Positions 26,440 to 35,266 of a stretch of 64,000 nt of DNA are shown here, piece after piece. This DNA comes from Bacteroidota bacterium (GTDB lineage: Bacteria > Bacteroidota > Bacteroidia > Chitinophagales > Chitinophagaceae), in the NCBI GenBank assembly GCA_023416995.1, contig JAEZGI010000077.1, positions 186,001-250,000 of the forward strand. Direction: 5' to 3'. Each line of letters starts with the position of its first letter. Position 1 is the stretch's first letter. Made by a program: the position numbers and the translations under genes. The notes under the pieces are model-generated. The model saw only the letters and a program-made list of their open reading frames with translations, was not told where the DNA came from and made no database searches.

Positions 26440-27564
26440 TTAAAATCTATCAATCCATGGCGTAAGTTTTTCAATAATCATTTCGGTGCTCTTGCTGAAT
26501 CTGATGAATGACCTGTCTTCCGGGTGAGCCAAATATAGTTCGATGTATTGTTTAACAAACAACAGCGGATCATTCACTATAATCGCGGCGAGACCTTTCG
26601 CGCCTTTATACTTTACAATCATTCTGGCTATTTCGCATCCCATTGCATAACCAACTTCATCATATCCTGTTGTGAAGACGATATTATAGCTGGTTCCATA
26701 CGAAGTAGTGCTATCATGGAACTGCTTGTAAATTAGTGCGTCGAATAAAGCAAAGTTTTCTCGCCTGCGCTCGTCATTTTTTCTCAACAATGCCTGTTGT
26801 GATTTTGTGAAGTCCCCGGCATTTTTAATTAACGACATGTCGCCAACAAAGTTTGCTGATCCTTCGGACCAAAGGTTAGAAAACAATTGATACGATGCCC
26901 GAAAGCGGTTTTCGGCACTGGCCCCCTGTGGTGTTTTCCTGGTGTCTTGACCCGCATCCTGCAAGGAATGATATAACTCATGGGCAACAAGATATTTCAG
27001 ACCCTCCAGATCGCTCCCTATCTGTTGAAGTGCAACATTGAAAGTCGGATCTCCTCCTGTCGTAAACCCGAGCGCACCACCACCAACAAGAAAACACGCA
27101 CGGGCGCTCGCTTTGAGCGTATCGGGAACATAAGGCCCAATGAGTGCCTTCACATCTTCCAGGAACCTTTTTTCATTTAAAGACAGATAAGTAATGAGTT
27201 TTTGTATCTCCGGAAGGCGGTTTTTCACGTCTTTCCACTTGTAATGGTCATCGCCCTTAATGTTGCCGGTTTCTATGATTTCTTTGAGAGTCGCTTTAAA
27301 TTTGTCTTCTCCTGCACCGCTATAGCCTTTAACTTTTGCAATAAGTTTATTATTGCCGGTCATGGCGGCTACCCGTGATATCTCATTGGTGTCAGCTTTT
27401 TTTGAGCTCATCAGCTTTACGATAGCTTGCGCACTTTCAAAGTCCACACTCACCAAAACATTATCATTTGTTGATTGTGAATACAGCTTTTCGAAAGAAA
27501 ACAGCGAGACGATAAAAATAACGACAGGCGCTAGTGACTTCTGAACGATCGTATTTGGTTTCAA
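26440..27564 (-). CDS. DUF5700 putative zinc-dependent peptidase
   Basis: The 374-residue protein has a signal peptide or N-terminal anchor (about 10-29, 'LAPVVIFIVSLFSFEKLYSQ'). The metallopeptidase motif HExxH is present as 'LVAHELYHSLQD' near residue 194, with a downstream 'SEGSANFVGDMSL' that can give the third ligand Glu, as in gluzincin-type enzymes. 'ACFLVGGGALGFTTGGDPTFNVALQQIG' precedes the motif, as in DUF5700 proteins, which are annotated as putative zinc-dependent peptidases. Substrate unknown; the product is periplasmic or secreted. It converges on the terminated lipoprotein gene and stands alone. Confidence 0.8.
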   Translation of the reverse strand: MKPNTIVQKSLAPVVIFIVSLFSFEKLYSQSTNDNVLVSVDFESAQAIVKLMSSKKADTNEISRVAAMTGNNKLIAKVKGYSGAGEDKFKATLKEIIETGNIKGDDHYKWKDVKNRLPEIQKLITYLSLNEKRFLEDVKALIGPYVPDTLKASARACFLVGGGALGFTTGGDPTFNVALQQIGSDLEGLKYLVAHELYHSLQDAGQDTRKTPQGASAENRFRASYQLFSNLWSEGSANFVGDMSLIKNAGDFTKSQQALLRKNDERRRENFALFDALIYKQFHDSTTSYGTSYNIVFTTGYDEVGYAMGCEIARMIVKYKGAKGLAAIIVNDPLLFVKQYIELYLAHPEDRSFIRFSKSTEMIIEKLTPWIDRF

Positions 27565-27783
27565 ATTGATGCAGTTTTTTTTATTAAGATAATTTTCAAG
27601 ATACCATTGTCGCGGGTTGGTTCATTAAAAAATTTAATATCAAAACGATCGTTTGGCGAATGCCTTTAGACACTCCAGGCCGCTTTGCGAAAATCATCCT
27701 GCCAATGTCGGTTCCGTCGTCGCATGCGTCTTCTTTTTTACCGGGTTGTTTATAGCTGTGGTAGCTGTGGAGTGGCAATGATC

Positions 27784-27809
27784 AAAAAAAAATCCCGCAA
27801 TTCGCGGGA
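27784..27809 (-). terminator. Intrinsic terminator of the GH20 gene
   Basis: On the minus strand TCCCGC and GCGGGA flank a 5-nt loop and are followed by eight or more T. It lies 22 bp beyond the hexosaminidase stop. The interval 27565-27783 between this and the DUF5700 gene holds no convincing gene. Confidence 0.75.
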
Positions 27810-27831
27810 CTTCTGTTTGTTTGTCTTCGAC

Positions 27832-29451
27832 TTAATCAGCCCATTGAACTTTGGGCGAGCGGTAATAATCAATTCCCATTGCCTTCCACATTTTCGCATG
27901 GTTAGCAAGTCGGCCCTTGTAATCATCCCAGTTTCGCGCTGACGAAGGTGTCCATCCAATTTCTGCGACACCCGGAAGTCGTGGAAACACAAGGTATTCG
28001 ATATCGTCCATCGTCACTACCGTTTCCGTCCAGAGTGGTGCTTCAACACCCATGATATTCTCACGCCCGATACCTGGCACAAGCTTCGCGGGATCCCATT
28101 GATAGGATGAATCAACTTCGATGTAAGCAGCCCAATGGAGCCCGATACGTGAAGTTGAGTCATACTGCATGTCGAGATACGCTTTCTTAGAAGGTGAAAA
28201 TAGTATTTTGGCGCCCTTGTCAACAGCCATCTTTGCATATTCCGCGGAGTGCCAGTATTGAACTATAGCTTCTGCGTCGACATTTCCCTGTGCTGTTTCT
28301 TCCCATCCCACCATGATCTTTCCGTTAGCTCTAACAATTTCCTTGAAGCGATTAATGAACGTGATATAGTCCGGTTTTTTCGTGACCGCCGCTTCATCAC
28401 CACCTATGTGGAAATACGGCCCGGGAGTTATTGCAGAAATTTCGCGAATCACATCATTGACAAACTTAAAGGTCTGTTCCTTTTCCAGGCTGAGGGTACT
28501 GAATCCAACTTCGATGCCGGTGTGAGGGATGCCTGCGATCGGTCTGGGTGTTTCCCCGGCTTGCAGGCTCATTGAAGGGCTTGGAAGCAGTTCATTGCGA
28601 TACGAAACCAGCGCCGCGTTTGTGTGACCAGGCATATCTATCTCCGGAACAATTGTAATAAACCTATTCTGTGCATAAGCGATAATATCTTTGTATTGCT
28701 CCTGTGTATAGAAACCACCTTTGCCGCCACCAACCTGGCTTTGGCCACCGACTGCCGTGAGGTTGGGCCAGGATTTAATTTCAATGCGCCATCCCTGGTC
28801 GTCACTAAGATGCAAATGAAGAATGTTAATCTTATAATAGCTCAGCAAATCGATGTAACGTTTTACATCTTCGACCTGTATAAAATGACGCGCAACATCG
28901 AGCATGGAACCGCGCCACGCATACTCAGGATAGTCAGTGATCTTTCCAGTTGCAATTTCCCATTTGTCGCGCTCTGATTTATCATCCTTGTCAGCGATCA
29001 TCTGGCGAAGGGTCTGCACGCCATAGAATATACCGGCGGGTTTGTTCGCGGTAATCTTTATTTGTTTTTCATCAATCTGCATTTCATATCCTTCGTTTCC
29101 CAGAGAAGATGGTCCACCACTGAGAGAAAGAGTAATAGTGTTCCCTTCATTGCCGGTGCCGGTGCCAGGATTCAGGGAGAGGCCAGTCACAGTCTTGAGA
29201 GTTTCTGCGAGATAATCTGCAATACTACCAAGGTCTGAGGATGTGTAGGCGACGATTGTTGTCTCGCTGGTAAGTATAAAACTTTTCCCAGTGGCGTTTG
29301 CCGAGACTGGTTTAGGAATGACGCGTCCGAAGGCAAGCTTTGCTTCTGCGGATGTCTCTTTGGAATTCGAATCCCCGCAAGAGGCAGTGAGCAATATAAG
29401 AGCAATGAACGCTGCACAGGTAAACTCCCTGCGTAAGTAAAAAAAATGCAT
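27832..29451 (-). CDS. GH20 beta-N-acetylhexosaminidase lipoprotein
   Basis: The 539-residue lipoprotein has a lipobox 'LILLTASCGDS' (Cys25). A GH20 N-terminal alpha/beta domain covers about 35-150 ('VIPKPVSANATG', 'GYEMQIDEKQIKITANKPAGIFYGVQTLRQMI'). The TIM barrel follows with 'WRGSMLDVARHF', 'LHLHLSDDQGWRIEI', 'ITIVPEIDMPGHTNAAL' and the catalytic Asp-Glu pair in 'FHIGGDEAAVTK' at about 351-352. It removes terminal GlcNAc or GalNAc from glycans or chitin oligomers at the cell envelope. NagB-LmbE, fucosidase and glycosylasparaginase genes lie within 8 kb, which fits glycoprotein glycan breakdown. A terminator follows. Confidence 0.95.
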   Translation of the reverse strand: MHFFYLRREFTCAAFIALILLTASCGDSNSKETSAEAKLAFGRVIPKPVSANATGKSFILTSETTIVAYTSSDLGSIADYLAETLKTVTGLSLNPGTGTGNEGNTITLSLSGGPSSLGNEGYEMQIDEKQIKITANKPAGIFYGVQTLRQMIADKDDKSERDKWEIATGKITDYPEYAWRGSMLDVARHFIQVEDVKRYIDLLSYYKINILHLHLSDDQGWRIEIKSWPNLTAVGGQSQVGGGKGGFYTQEQYKDIIAYAQNRFITIVPEIDMPGHTNAALVSYRNELLPSPSMSLQAGETPRPIAGIPHTGIEVGFSTLSLEKEQTFKFVNDVIREISAITPGPYFHIGGDEAAVTKKPDYITFINRFKEIVRANGKIMVGWEETAQGNVDAEAIVQYWHSAEYAKMAVDKGAKILFSPSKKAYLDMQYDSTSRIGLHWAAYIEVDSSYQWDPAKLVPGIGRENIMGVEAPLWTETVVTMDDIEYLVFPRLPGVAEIGWTPSSARNWDDYKGRLANHAKMWKAMGIDYYRSPKVQWAD

Positions 29452-29600
29452 AGTGTCGTATGTTTTTTAGGAAACCGAATGTAAAGAAAATAATTCTTCA
29501 CTATCATTGTTTTAGTGACTCCCGATTTACTCACCAGAATTATGATATTATTTCACACTTACAAAAACAAAGAACCGGCAAATATCTTGTTTCATCGGGA

Positions 29601-30158
29601 TCATAGCCGTTCATTATAGCCGTTCTGCATTTGATCAATGATGAATTGATGACTATAAGCTGGCCGGACGCTCTCAACGTTTCCTACACTCTGCCAGTCC
29701 GCTGGTATATATAACAATGAGAGGTATTGGCCATAATTTGCGAGAAAGAAAGTGAATTCATATGTTTCACCTTCATACCTGAATGACAGCTTATTTTTGT
29801 CGCCGAATTCCCGCACGATTGCACCTTCCGAACCTAAGAGTACAACAAAACTTTCAAAGGCATGGAGATAAACCTTTATGTGCTTAGCTGATCCAATTGA
29901 AAAGACAGTCGTGCCCCATTTTATTCCTGAAGTATCAAGGATTAATAACTTTCTGTCAACTGACCGAAGCGCGAATGGAGACCTTGGTGAAATGGCCGAA
30001 ACTATTGGAAATCCGAATACAAACAGCCCTAAAAATATTATGGCAGGGGAAGTAAGATAGGCGGATGCCATAAAGAAAACTATGAAAACGATAATATACC
30101 CGACAAGGATACCCCGCGCATAAGTACGATATCTATAAACGGTCGTTTGTAATTGCAC
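29601..30158 (-). CDS. Small membrane protein of unknown function
   Basis: The 185-residue protein has two adjacent N-terminal transmembrane helices (about 13-33 and 38-58). A cytoplasmic beta-rich domain follows: 'VDRKLLILDTSGIKWGTTVFSIGSAKHIKVYLHAFESFVVLLG' and 'NKLSFRYEGETYEFTFFL'. This resembles in outline a two-helix hairpin plus PH-like domain, but no named family could be assigned. It stands alone between the GH20 gene and the tRNA/IS region. Confidence 0.65.
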   Translation of the reverse strand: MQLQTTVYRYRTYARGILVGYIIVFIVFFMASAYLTSPAIIFLGLFVFGFPIVSAISPRSPFALRSVDRKLLILDTSGIKWGTTVFSIGSAKHIKVYLHAFESFVVLLGSEGAIVREFGDKNKLSFRYEGETYEFTFFLANYGQYLSLLYIPADWQSVGNVESVRPAYSHQFIIDQMQNGYNERL

Positions 30159-30330
30159 GATGACAAGTATATAGCAAAGAAATCACGAAATCAATACTGC
30201 GCGGCGATCAGACTCCAGCCTTTTTATTGCTGGTGCAGGCTACACCGGATGTTGGATGAAGCTACGCGGAAAGGATAGATGCCTAATCCGGATAGTGTTG
30301 CATCAAATCATCCTGCCAACTTCCAAATAT

Positions 30331-30640
30331 CTAAACATCCGGGTAACTGAATAACATGGCGATCGGTGCAGTCTCATCAATACTCAGGTAGGCACCCATA
30401 TTCTTTTCAAACCGCAGCCATTCTGTAGCATGATCCCGTTGATCCCAGGTGGTATAATCGCTGATGTGATTTTTGTTTTGTTGTTGAAGTTTTTTGCCGT
30501 CAATCTGATAAAGTCTACCAAGCACATGACAGCTGATCGGATGATTATCCAAGTGCTTCTTTTAAAAAAAGCGCGAACTCTTTGGTGAGTTGTGCTCCTT
30601 TCATAACCAGATCCCTTTCTAATAAATGCTGCGAGTTGTG
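30331..30640 (-). mobile_element. Degraded ISAon1-type insertion sequence (two transposase fragments)
   Basis: On the minus strand, 30545-30634 encodes a tail 'VMKGAQLTKEFALFLKEALG' and stop. This matches the end of the N-terminal-region ORF of ISAon1-family elements ('..VAKGTRMTQEFAAFLK'). Overlapping it in another frame, TTG at 30552 opens a 73-codon piece with 'GRLYQIDGKKLQQQNKNHIS' then 'WDQRDHATEWLRF' and 'NMGAYLSIDETA', the start of the ISAon1 transposase. Homology stops abruptly after IDETA near 30365. Both ends and most of the transposase are gone; no inverted repeats were identified, so the element is dead. It lies 77 bp from a tRNA-Arg pseudogene. Confidence 0.8.
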
Positions 30641-30662
30641 ATTGGGTGTGTCGAAAGTGTGT

Positions 30663-30708
30663 CGAAAAAAATAAACAAGGGTTCCAACATTTTAGCTGAA
30701 ACCCTTTC
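30663..30708 (-). terminator. Intrinsic terminator beyond the tRNA-Arg pseudogene
   Basis: On the minus strand AAGGGTT and AACCCTT form a 7-bp stem around a long loop and are followed by GTTTATTTTTTT. It lies just after the degenerate tRNA copy and suggests that copy once had its own transcript end. Confidence 0.6.
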
Positions 30709-30716
30709 CTGTAGTG

Positions 30717-30790
30717 TGGCCGCGTCAGGATTCAAACCTGAAACCTTCCAGGTCGTAGACCGGATGCTCTATTCAGTTGAGCAATACGCA
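30717..30790 (-). pseudogene. Degenerate tRNA-Arg copy
   Basis: The minus strand is nearly identical to the intact tRNA-Arg at 30829-30902 in the D arm (CTCAACTGAATAGAGCAT), variable/T arm and 3' acceptor strand (ending CGCGGCCACAC). However, the 5' acceptor strand has been replaced by T-rich sequence, two extra T follow position 9, and the anticodon stem (TCCGG... CCTGGA) does not close with a 7-nt loop. It cannot form a normal cloverleaf, so it is a decayed tandem duplicate. An alternative reading is a 3'-end duplication left by an integrating element, but the copied region is nearly the whole tRNA. Confidence 0.7.
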
Positions 30791-30819
30791 AAAAAAAAGT
30801 CCCATCATTCGATGAGACT
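30790..30819 (-). terminator. Intrinsic terminator of tRNA-Arg
   Basis: On the minus strand, 9 bp after the tRNA 3' end, AGTCTCATC / GATGGGACT form a stem with loop GAAT and a run of nine T. It has the same sequence as the terminator at 26323-26349. Confidence 0.8.
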
Positions 30820-30828
30820 GTTTAAGTG

Positions 30829-30902
30829 TGACCGCGTCAGGATTCAAACCTGAAACCTTCTGATCCGTAGTCAGATGCTCTATTCAGTTGAGCTACGCAG
30901 CC
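30829..30902 (-). tRNA. tRNA-Arg (anticodon ACG)
   Basis: The minus strand folds as a standard tRNA of 74 nt without encoded CCA. The acceptor pairs GGCTGCG with CGCGGTC (two G-T pairs), discriminator A; D arm GCTC...GAGC; anticodon stem TCTGA/TCAGA around loop CTACGGA, giving anticodon ACG; T arm TCAGG/CCTGA around TTTGAAT. A34 would be edited to inosine by TadA to read CGN codons. Terminator follows directly. Confidence 0.93.
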
Positions 30903-31062
30903 GGATTTTTGTGAATCCCTGATTTGCAACGCTTCGCGTTAGCTGTTGTTGTAAATCGGACGGCAAAAATAATGCAAACAACTTTATCTGCCAACTCATT
31001 TTATCAATTGCACATCAAGTTTTTTGAAAAAATGTCCCTCCCGATAGCCCAGATCGGCATGA

Positions 31063-32964
31063 TTAATAATGCCAACGCACAAAAGCCTCCACCGCCGCAT
31101 ACTTCGTTAACCCCAGCTTCGCATACAAATCCGCCGTTGCCGCGTTGCGGTCCTCGGCACGCTGCCAAAACTCCCTGGTATCAGAACCCTGGAATGGCAC
31201 CATATCTTTCTGCGACTGGTGAATAAAAATGCCAAAACGTTTTTTCATCACCTGGTCAGGGCTCATCGGGATCGCCATCTCGATCTCACTGATATCCCAT
31301 TCCTGCCAGGCACCCTTGTAAAGCCACATCCAGCATTCTTCTACCCAGGCATCACCAGCCGCACGAATACGACGCAGGGCTTCGAAAACGATATCCAGGC
31401 AAACCTTGTGTGTGCCATGCGGATCGGCCAGATCACCGGCAGCAAATACCTGCTGTGGTTTAATCTTTCGCAACAAAGCCATCGTCAACTCCACATCTTC
31501 TTCGCCCATCGGCTTTTTTTCGATCGTTCCCGTTTCATAAAACGGCAGGTTCATAAAGTGATAATTATCCTCGCTGATACCTACATAACGACAGGTTGCC
31601 TTCGCCTCACAACGACGGATCAATCCTTTGATCGCGCGGATATCCGGCGTGTCTACCTGGTTGGTTTTTTTACCAAGCAGGTAAGCCCGGGCCGTATTCA
31701 ACAACTCGGTCGATTTAGTGCTCTCCATTCCAAACAACTCATCGAAACCAACCGCGAAGTCCATAAATCTTGTGACAAACTCATCTGTCACCGCGATGTT
31801 CCCGGAAGTCTGATAGGCCACATGCACATCATGTCCCTGGTCGTGTAAACGTTGAAAAGTACCACCCATCGAAATGATATCATCATCAGGATGCGGTGAA
31901 AAAATTACCACGCGTTTAGGGTAGGGCTGTGAACGCTCAGGGTGATTTGGTAACAATACATTTGGCTTACCACCTGGCCAGCCGGTAATACTGTCACGCA
32001 TCATATAATACACCTGCAGGTTGATCTCGTAAGCATCGCCTGCTTCTACCAGCAAATCGCTCAAACCTGAATCCCTGTAATCATTATTCGTTAAGCTCAG
32101 CAACGGCTTGCCAAGTTTCAAAGACAGGCCAATAACCGCTTTACGAATCATCTTCGGCGTCCATTCGCATTCGCCGGTGAGCCATGGAGATTTAAAACGT
32201 GTAAGCTCCGCTGCAGAAGGTTCATCCAATACAAACAAACAATCATTGTGCTGTTGTAATAATGAAGCTGGTATCTGTTCTGTAACCTGATCCTCCACTG
32301 CTTTCTGAACCACAGGCGCCTTACCCTGGCCCCAGGCCATCAGCAAAATGCGCTTAGCTTTCATAATGCTGCTGATACCCATGGTAATTGCCAGTCTTGG
32401 TACCTGCGTAATATTAGCAAACTCATAAGAGTTCGCAATCCGGGTACTGTTATCAAGCGTCACCAAACGAGTACGCGAGTATATACTTGAGCCCGGCTCA
32501 TTAAAACCGATATGACCATTGTTACCTATACCCAGTAATTGCAGATCAATGCCGCCCAACTCTTCGATCTTTTGCTCATAGGCCATACAATAGGCCTTGA
32601 TGTCTTCTTTTTTAATCTCCCCATTCGGGATATGAATATTCGCAGGATCAATATCAACATGATCCAGCAAATGAAACTTCATAAAACGATTATAACTCTG
32701 CAAAGCATCGTTGTCGATCGGGTAGTATTCATCCAGGTTAACAGTAACCACATTTTTAAAACTCAGGTTCTCCTCTTTATGCATCCGCACAAGCTCCTTA
32801 TATAATGACTTGGGACTGGACCCTGTCGCCAATCCAAGCACAACTCTTTCACCTTTTGCCTGTTTATCCCTGATCAGATTAGCAATTTCCCGGGCCATAA
32901 ATGCAGAACCCGTCTTAATATCCGGATAAATCTGGACCGGAATCTTTTCGAATGCGTCTACCAT
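31063..32964 (-). CDS. nagB: Glucosamine-6-phosphate deaminase fused to a PIG-L/LmbE-like domain
   Basis: The 633-residue bidomain protein has a NagB domain at about 1-260: 'LGLATGSSPKSLYKELVRMHKEENLSFKNVVTVNLDEYYPI', 'LLGIGNNGHIGFNEPGS', 'RLAITMGISSIMKAKRILLMAWGQGKA'. The C-terminal half holds a LmbE-like deacetylase domain with the metal motif 'VVIFSPHPDDDIISMGGTFQRLHDQGHDVHV' and a later 'AGDLADPHGTHKVC' that supplies another His ligand. NagB converts GlcN-6-P to fructose-6-P and ammonia; the LmbE part may deacetylate a GlcNAc derivative, so both amino-sugar steps could be coupled. This fused form is common in Bacteroidota. Cytosolic, 96 bp after the fucosidase gene, same strand. Confidence 0.93.
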   Translation of the reverse strand: MVDAFEKIPVQIYPDIKTGSAFMAREIANLIRDKQAKGERVVLGLATGSSPKSLYKELVRMHKEENLSFKNVVTVNLDEYYPIDNDALQSYNRFMKFHLLDHVDIDPANIHIPNGEIKKEDIKAYCMAYEQKIEELGGIDLQLLGIGNNGHIGFNEPGSSIYSRTRLVTLDNSTRIANSYEFANITQVPRLAITMGISSIMKAKRILLMAWGQGKAPVVQKAVEDQVTEQIPASLLQQHNDCLFVLDEPSAAELTRFKSPWLTGECEWTPKMIRKAVIGLSLKLGKPLLSLTNNDYRDSGLSDLLVEAGDAYEINLQVYYMMRDSITGWPGGKPNVLLPNHPERSQPYPKRVVIFSPHPDDDIISMGGTFQRLHDQGHDVHVAYQTSGNIAVTDEFVTRFMDFAVGFDELFGMESTKSTELLNTARAYLLGKKTNQVDTPDIRAIKGLIRRCEAKATCRYVGISEDNYHFMNLPFYETGTIEKKPMGEEDVELTMALLRKIKPQQVFAAGDLADPHGTHKVCLDIVFEALRRIRAAGDAWVEECWMWLYKGAWQEWDISEIEMAIPMSPDQVMKKRFGIFIHQSQKDMVPFQGSDTREFWQRAEDRNAATADLYAKLGLTKYAAVEAFVRWHY

Positions 32965-33060
32965 TTTCGTTTTTTTGTTAGAAGTTTGATGCTTTGAATT
33001 GCGAAATTAAAATCAATTTGTTGAAGTGTTATGAAATTCTATGAATGGTTTCAAAAATCA

Positions 33061-34512
33061 TCATTCGATAATAAAACATAAGGCATGTTTTTCCTTAGTT
33101 TTTGCGAGATAACCTTTAGGCAGTGTTACAAGAAGATTACCATCGCGGGCACTCCACTTCAATTTACCGTTATAACCAGCCATCCTTACCTTTTTTCCCG
33201 CAGCGGGAACAAACCCCGCGATAGTCAGGTTCTCCTTTACCGGGATACTGTCTTCTAATAGATAATATGCATATTGTTTATTGCCATCTTTACTTTGAGT
33301 GAAGTAAGTGTTACCGCTTGAGTACGGGGCGAAAGATTTGCTGTTATAGATACCTTCACTGTTTACATTCATCCATTTACCAATCTCTTCCAATCGTTCA
33401 TACGCAACCGGGTCCCAGTCACCATCAGGGCCGGGACCGATGTTTAATAAAAAGTTACCACCGCGCGATACAACCTTAACCAGTAAGTGGATCAGTTGAT
33501 GCGCCGATTTGTATTTGTCGTTTGGTACATAACTCCAGGAATCACCCATGGTCATGCAGGTTTCCCATGGATAACTCAACGGTTCATGTGGTACTTCCTG
33601 TTCAGGTGTGGTATAATTTTCAAACTCACCAGGAACGCTGCGATCCACTACTATCAAACCCGGCTGGTGTTTTCTTGCCATCGTCGCAATACGGCGCATA
33701 TCAATATCCTGATCCGTTTTGATACCTTTCTGCCATTCAACAGTTGTGTCAACGGTCGATAACGGTCTTACCCAACCGCCATCTAACCATAGTATATCCA
33801 TCTTACCATAACCTGTCATCAATTCTTCAATCTGGTTATAAGTAAAATCCTTAAAGGCTGTCCATTTTTCGGGATACTTTGTGGGTTCATAGTTTACATT
33901 CCGGTCTTTCGGCGGCATGTATGGCCACCAGTAATCTTTATTGTGCCAGTCAGGTTTTGAGAAATAAGCGCCGGCCAGGAAGTTTTCTTTTCTAAATGCA
34001 TCGAATATCTCCTTTGCTATATTGCTTCTTGGGTTGGATGAAAATGGCGTTTTAGGATCGGTGATTTTATAGTCTGAAAGTTTCGTATCAAACATATTAA
34101 AACCATCATGGTGTTTAGTGGTAAACACCACGTATTTCATACCTGCTTTTTTTGCAGCGTCTGCCCATTTTTCCGGGTTGAATTTAACCGGGTTAAAAGT
34201 AGTCTGCAGCTTCTCATAAGCTTTTACGTATTCAAAGTAGTTGCCTGCATGCGGCCCCCTGCGTTGTGTCCAGCCTTCATCTTCCGGGCAAAGGCTCCAG
34301 CTTTCAACAACTCCCCATTGGCTGTATGTGCCCCAATGCATAAACAAACCAAATTTCAGATCCTGCCATTCAGCCAGTTTTTTAACTACCAATGGATCCG
34401 TTGGTGCTGTGTACTTGTATTGGGATACAGCAGGATTGATCATTAATGAAGTCGCCAGCAATGTCGCTGCAGTCGCCTTTTTCACAAGAGTGCTGATGGA
34501 TTGAGATTTCAT
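33061..34512 (-). CDS. GH29 alpha-L-fucosidase
   Basis: From ATG at 34512 the protein has 483 residues with a signal peptide (about 1-30, ending PAVSQ). GH29 features: 'FGLFMHWGTYSQWGVVESWSL', 'KKAGMKYVVFTTKHHDGFNMFDTKLSDYKI', 'GAYFSKPDWH', and the nucleophile in 'MDILWLDGGWV' (Asp244), then 'ENYTTPEQEVP' and 'RGGNFLLNIGPGPDGDW'. It removes alpha-linked fucose from glycans in the periplasm. The frame extends upstream to 34596, but those 28 residues lack signal-peptide character and lie ahead of a clean MKSQSISTL start. Placed before NagB-LmbE on the same strand; both serve glycoprotein-type sugars. Confidence 0.94.
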   Translation of the reverse strand: MKSQSISTLVKKATAATLLATSLMINPAVSQYKYTAPTDPLVVKKLAEWQDLKFGLFMHWGTYSQWGVVESWSLCPEDEGWTQRRGPHAGNYFEYVKAYEKLQTTFNPVKFNPEKWADAAKKAGMKYVVFTTKHHDGFNMFDTKLSDYKITDPKTPFSSNPRSNIAKEIFDAFRKENFLAGAYFSKPDWHNKDYWWPYMPPKDRNVNYEPTKYPEKWTAFKDFTYNQIEELMTGYGKMDILWLDGGWVRPLSTVDTTVEWQKGIKTDQDIDMRRIATMARKHQPGLIVVDRSVPGEFENYTTPEQEVPHEPLSYPWETCMTMGDSWSYVPNDKYKSAHQLIHLLVKVVSRGGNFLLNIGPGPDGDWDPVAYERLEEIGKWMNVNSEGIYNSKSFAPYSSGNTYFTQSKDGNKQYAYYLLEDSIPVKENLTIAGFVPAAGKKVRMAGYNGKLKWSARDGNLLVTLPKGYLAKTKEKHALCFIIE

Positions 34513-34771
34513 TCTATGTGTAAATTTAATATGATTTGTTAACCTGCATCGGGTTGCAAGGGCCACGAAGATCGTAATACTTAATTCGTTTTGCAAAGGT
34601 TTCCAACCCGTAATAGCAAGGCCGGGCCGTTTTAGTTAATCACCCGCAAAACCATATTGCCATGTACAGCACAAAAAGAGTTAATTTCCTCATTTGGCGT
34701 TAATTTTACGCGGTATACTGTGTCGGAGCTTTAAATTTAGCGAATGTTCATCAACCCTTATCTTACATTTT

Positions 34772-35266
34772 ATGCATCTCCATAGAGAACTGATTGAAAA
34801 TTTTTATAACTCGTTTGCTGCATTGGACGCCGAAGGTATGATTTCAAACTACCATGAGGAAGTTGTGTTCTGGGACCCTGTTTTTGAACAATTGGATGCG
34901 TCCAGAACCGCGGCGATGTGGAGGATGTTATGCAGTAATGCGAAAAATTTCTCATTGGATTTCCGGGATATTAAGGTAGGAGATGAATATGGTTCTTGTA
35001 ATTGGGTGGCCATGTATACGTTTTCAAAGACCGGTCGGCAGGTGATCAATGATGTTCGCGCTCACTTTAAATTTCATGACGGAAAGATCGTTGAACATAT
35101 GGATGACTTTGATCTTTGGAAATGGAGCAAACAAGCGCTGGGAACACCAGGTTTATTGTTTGGTTGGACACCATTTTTACAACGCAGTATCCGGAAAAAT
35201 GCAAAGGCTAGTTTAAAAAAGTATATAAAAGAGAATAAATCAGCAGCAAATAATAATGGAGAATAA
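34772..35266 (+). CDS. NTF2/SnoaL-like domain protein
   Basis: The 164-residue protein shows the SnoaL-like fold pattern: 'HRELIENFYNSFAALDAEGMISNYHEEVVFWDPVFEQLD', 'MWRMLCSNAKNFSLDFRDI', 'NWVAMYTFSKTGRQVINDVRAHFKFHDGKIVEHMDDFDLWKWSKQAL'. No catalytic assignment is possible; such proteins are often small-molecule isomerases or hydrolases or binding proteins. ATG at 34772 was preferred because the family begins here, although a TTG at 34694 is in frame. It overlaps the glycosylasparaginase gene by 11 bp, indicating co-translation. Confidence 0.82.
   Translation: MHLHRELIENFYNSFAALDAEGMISNYHEEVVFWDPVFEQLDASRTAAMWRMLCSNAKNFSLDFRDIKVGDEYGSCNWVAMYTFSKTGRQVINDVRAHFKFHDGKIVEHMDDFDLWKWSKQALGTPGLLFGWTPFLQRSIRKNAKASLKKYIKENKSAANNNGE

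Noticed and set aside
27596..27778. 60-codon minus-strand ORF between DUF5700 and GH20 genes
   Set aside because: No family resemblance, and it lies downstream of the GH20 terminator without a promoter.
30717..30902. Genomic island bounded by tRNA direct repeats
   Set aside because: Only 38 bp separate the two copies and there is no integrase; tandem duplication is simpler.
34513..34596. Longer N-terminus for the fucosidase
   Set aside because: It would place 28 residues ahead of a clean signal peptide.
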